Source: Bacteroidales bacterium (lineage in GTDB: Bacteria > Bacteroidota > Bacteroidia > Bacteroidales > VadinHA17). Taken from it: DNA of 7,657 nt. The notes under the pieces are model-generated. The model saw only the letters and a list, made by a program, of their open reading frames with translations, searched no databases and had not been told where the DNA came from. Positions 5,679 through 7,657 of the stretch are shown piece by piece; position 1 is the first letter of the stretch, and each line of letters opens with the position of its first letter. The position numbers and the translations under genes were made by a program. The DNA is taken from NCBI GenBank assembly GCA_029935275.1, contig JAOZKQ010000097.1:1-7657 (forward strand), in the 5' to 3' direction.

Positions 5679-7382
5679 ATGGCTAATTTTTACACAGATA
5701 ACCCCGATCTTGAATTTCATCTTAACCACCCATTGATGAAAAAAATTGTAGCACTCAGAGAGCGCAATTTTGTTGATAAAGATAAGTTTGATTATGCCCC
5801 TATAGATTTTGAAGATGCAATGGACAGCTATGGGAAGGTGCTGGAAATTGTGGGTGAGATAAGTGGTGATATTGTTGCTCCGAATGCTGAGGCTGTGGAT
5901 CAGCAGGGGCCTAAAATTGTAAATAATGAAGTTGTCTATGCCGATGGCACCCAGGAAAACCTTGAGGCCCTTGTGGAAGCCGGCCTGATGGGGATTACCC
6001 TGCCAAGAAAACATGAAGGGCTTAATTTCCCGATTGTCCCTTATATTATGGCTGCCGATATCGTATCCCGTGCAGATGCCGGGTTTGTGAATATCTGGGG
6101 ACTTCAGGATTGTGCTGAAACCATTAATGAATTTGGAGATGAAGACCAGAGAAAGCGTTTTCTCCCAAGAATTTGCAATGGAGAAACAGCAGCCATGGAT
6201 CTTACCGAACCGGATGCAGGTTCTGACCTTCAGGCTGCCATGTTAAAAGCTACATTCAATGAAAAGGAGGGGAAATGGTACCTGAACGGTGTGAAACGAT
6301 TTATAACTAATGGAGACGCTCATATCTCATTGGTTTTAGCACGTTCTGAAGAAGGTACACAGGATGGAAGGGGATTATCCATGTTCATTTATGACAGGGG
6401 TAACAGAGCAGTTAAAATTCGTCGTTTGGAAAATAAAATGGGGATAAAGGGCTCACCGACCTGTGAACTGGTATTTAAAAATGCACCTGCAGAGCTGGTT
6501 GGTTCCCGCAGGTTGGGATTGATTAAATATGTGATGGCACTTATGAATGGAGCCCGTCTGGGAATTGGTGCCCAGTCAGTTGGTGTGAGTGAAGCAGCTT
6601 ATCGTGAGGCCATAGCCTACGCCAAAGAGCGGGAACAGTTTGGAAAACCAATTATCAAATTCCCTGCTGTTTATGAAATGCTATCTGTTATGAAAGCAAA
6701 ACTGGATGCTTCCCGATCACTTTTATATGAAACTTCCCGCTATGTTGACATTTATAAAACATACAAGGCCATCTCTGATGAGCGAAAACTGGAGCCTGAA
6801 GAACGTAAGGAAATGAAATCTTACCAGAAACGATCTGATTTTTTCACCCCTCTTTTAAAAGGAATGGCCAGTGAATATAGTAATCAGATTGCATACGATG
6901 CTGTTCAGGTCCATGGGGGTTCTGGATTTATGAAGGATTACCCCGTGGAACGTATCTACAGGGATGCGCGTATTACCTCAATCTATGAAGGAACTACCCA
7001 ATTGCAGGTAGTGGCAGCTATACGTGGTGTTACTACAGGCGCTTACCTTGATCGTATTCGTGATTTCGAACTTATGGAGATTAAACCGGAATTGCATCAA
7101 TATCGCCGTACCCTAATTGTAATGACAGAAGAGTATGAAAGAGCAGCAAAAGCGGTAACAGATGTGCAGGATTCGGAATTTTTAGACTTCCATGCCCGCC
7201 GCTTGGTGGAAATGGCTGGCAATATTATTATGGGTTATTTGCTATTGCAGGATACAGAACGTGATATTAGTTTTAGAGCTTCCACTGATATCTTTGTTAA
7301 ACGAGGAAAAGCTGATAATCATTCAAAAGCAAATTTCATTTTTAATTCATCTATTGATGATCTGGGTTTTTATAAACACTAA
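5679..7382 (+). CDS. Long-form acyl-CoA dehydrogenase with C-terminal extension
   Basis: This is an FAD-dependent acyl-CoA dehydrogenase that would interconvert acyl-CoA and trans-2-enoyl-CoA with the adjacent EtfAB as electron partner. It has 567 residues, against about 380 for classical short-chain butyryl-CoA dehydrogenases. The extra length comes from an N-terminal segment (1 to about 50), a lysine/glutamate-rich insert near 360-385 and about 120 residues after the core. Core motifs are MDLTEPDAGSDL (173-184, FAD/substrate loop), GVKRFITNG (204-212), AYAKEREQFGKPI (313-325), QVHGGSGFMKDYPVERIYRD (410-429) and IYEGTTQLQ (435-443). Glu437 sits at the usual catalytic-base position. The C-terminal part (about 455-567) resembles the helical extension of DmdC-type dehydrogenases (Acyl-CoA_dh_C), judged by position and length only. 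Close full-length relatives occur, to my recollection, beside etfBA in Bacteroidales that make butyrate. Substrate chain length cannot be read from the sequence. Confidence 0.93.
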   Translation: MANFYTDNPDLEFHLNHPLMKKIVALRERNFVDKDKFDYAPIDFEDAMDSYGKVLEIVGEISGDIVAPNAEAVDQQGPKIVNNEVVYADGTQENLEALVEAGLMGITLPRKHEGLNFPIVPYIMAADIVSRADAGFVNIWGLQDCAETINEFGDEDQRKRFLPRICNGETAAMDLTEPDAGSDLQAAMLKATFNEKEGKWYLNGVKRFITNGDAHISLVLARSEEGTQDGRGLSMFIYDRGNRAVKIRRLENKMGIKGSPTCELVFKNAPAELVGSRRLGLIKYVMALMNGARLGIGAQSVGVSEAAYREAIAYAKEREQFGKPIIKFPAVYEMLSVMKAKLDASRSLLYETSRYVDIYKTYKAISDERKLEPEERKEMKSYQKRSDFFTPLLKGMASEYSNQIAYDAVQVHGGSGFMKDYPVERIYRDARITSIYEGTTQLQVVAAIRGVTTGAYLDRIRDFELMEIKPELHQYRRTLIVMTEEYERAAKAVTDVQDSEFLDFHARRLVEMAGNIIMGYLLLQDTERDISFRASTDIFVKRGKADNHSKANFIFNSSIDDLGFYKH

Positions 7383-7429
7383 TTGATTTGATGGTTGAAG
7401 GGTCCTTTTTGTAGAATTGGAATAATGGG

Positions 7430-7469
7430 AAATGCTTAAATGCCTGAATGCTTAAATGCTTAAATGAAT
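7430..7469. repeat. 8-bp tandem repeat, unit AAATGCTT, about five copies
   Basis: Five octamers in register run AAATGCTT, AAATGCCT, GAATGCTT, AAATGCTT, AAATGAAT. The array starts 48 bp past the acyl-CoA dehydrogenase stop codon, in non-coding sequence. It has the same unit length as the two arrays at 795-885 but a different core sequence. Confidence 0.75.
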
Positions 7470-7504
7470 GAAGGTATCCAACACAGGCAAATAGATTATG
7501 GCCA

Positions 7505-7529
7505 GCAAATATCTGCAAATAATTATTTG
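7505..7529. promoter_or_regulatory. Perfect 14-bp palindrome with adjacent direct repeat, possible operator
   Basis: CAAATAATTATTTG (7516-7529) is a perfect palindrome without a spacer. GCAAATA occurs at 7505-7511 and again at 7515-7521, overlapping the palindrome with a 10-bp period (one helical turn). It lies about 60 bp upstream of the -7 box at 7588, a position that would suit a dimeric regulator. In AT-rich sequence a chance palindrome of this kind is possible, so the role is tentative. Confidence 0.3.
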
Positions 7530-7587
7530 AACTTACTTTTTTTTAATTTTCTATAATAGATTCTTTTTTCTAAAGCTAAAAACTTTC

Positions 7588-7595
7588 TATTTTTG
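7588..7595 (+). promoter_or_regulatory. Bacteroidota-type -7 element upstream of the gene at 7622
   Basis: TATTTTTG matches TAnnTTTG exactly and lies 26 bp before the ATG at 7622, a spacing like that of the etfB promoter. A T-rich stretch (7564-7569) sits where the -33 element belongs, but it has no clear TTTG. The box suggests that the next gene has its own promoter rather than relying on read-through from the dehydrogenase operon. Confidence 0.55.
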
Positions 7596-7621
7596 CCAAT
7601 CTTTATATTTAAAACTAAATC

Positions 7622-7657
7622 ATGGCACAAACATTTCAGCCTACCAGGTATAAACTT
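7622..7657 (+). CDS. Start of an unidentified gene (12 codons, truncated by window edge)
   Basis: The ATG at 7622 opens MAQTFQPTRYKL and stays open to the window edge. A TAnnTTTG box 26 bp upstream supports a real start. There is no Shine-Dalgarno motif, as with the other genes here. Twelve residues are too few to name a family, and I do not recognise it. The polar N-terminus shows no signal peptide so far, suggesting a cytoplasmic product. Confidence 0.55.
   Translation, partial: MAQTFQPTRYKL

Noticed and set aside
5634..6014. 126-codon open frame on the minus strand, overlapping the dehydrogenase start
   Set aside because: It overlaps the well-supported dehydrogenase reading frame and its gap, resembles no family I recognise, and has biased composition as expected of a shadow frame.
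7401..7411. AAGGGTCCTT followed by T-run after the dehydrogenase stop
   Set aside because: The arms leave a 2-nt loop; a realistic stem would have only 3 bp, too weak to call a terminator.
7441..7489. TGCCTG / CAGGCA pairing around the AAATGCTT array
   Set aside because: A 6-bp stem with a 37-nt loop is expected by chance, and no T-run follows.
1..7657. CRISPR array, tRNA/rRNA, insertion sequence, phage or defence genes
   Set aside because: No regularly spaced long repeats, cloverleaf-like sequences, transposase motifs or terminal inverted repeats were seen. All sizeable frames are accounted for by the named genes.

Overview
The window is an AT-rich piece of a Bacteroidota chromosome, most likely Bacteroidales/Marinilabiliales-like (lineage is inference). 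Three things support this. Start codons are preceded by A/T-rich sequence without Shine-Dalgarno motifs. Two intergenic regions carry the Bacteroidota sigma-factor -7 element TAnnTTTG. The gene content (an exported GH92 alpha-mannosidase, an exported BNR/sortilin-type beta-propeller protein, and an etfB-etfA-long acyl-CoA dehydrogenase cluster) is typical of that phylum.

Layout. Positions 1-487 (minus) hold the N-terminal 162 codons of a secreted BNR-repeat protein that runs off the left edge. Positions 488-891 are a 404-bp gap with octamer-based tandem repeats and one imperfect hairpin. Positions 892-3312 (minus) encode a complete 806-aa exported GH92-family glycosidase. Positions 3313-3651 are the divergent intergenic region, with a terminator-like hairpin on the plus strand and a clear Bacteroidota promoter for the rightward genes. 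Positions 3652-7382 (plus) are a three-gene operon: etfB (290 aa), etfA (339 aa) and an acyl-CoA dehydrogenase (567 aa). Positions 7383-7621 are intergenic, with a second octamer array, a perfect 14-bp palindrome and another TAnnTTTG box. At 7622 a further plus-strand gene starts, of which only 12 codons are visible.

How the genes work together. The dehydrogenase oxidises or reduces acyl-CoA at its FAD, and the EtfAB heterodimer is its electron partner. The EtfB nucleotide-binding motif (GRQAIDGDTAQVGP) is the type found in FAD-bifurcating ETFs rather than the AMP-binding ETFs of mitochondria. The operon may therefore couple NADH and ferredoxin/quinone chemistry to enoyl-CoA/acyl-CoA interconversion; this is inference. 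The left half is extracytoplasmic: a mannosidase and a propeller protein, both with signal peptides, with no SusC/SusD, sulfatase or regulator in view.

I did not find a clearly novel multi-gene system. The points most worth a second look are the combination of a bifurcating-type ETF with a long dehydrogenase, the octamer tandem repeats just past two gene ends, the altered motifs of the GH92 protein, and a few inverted repeats in the gaps.
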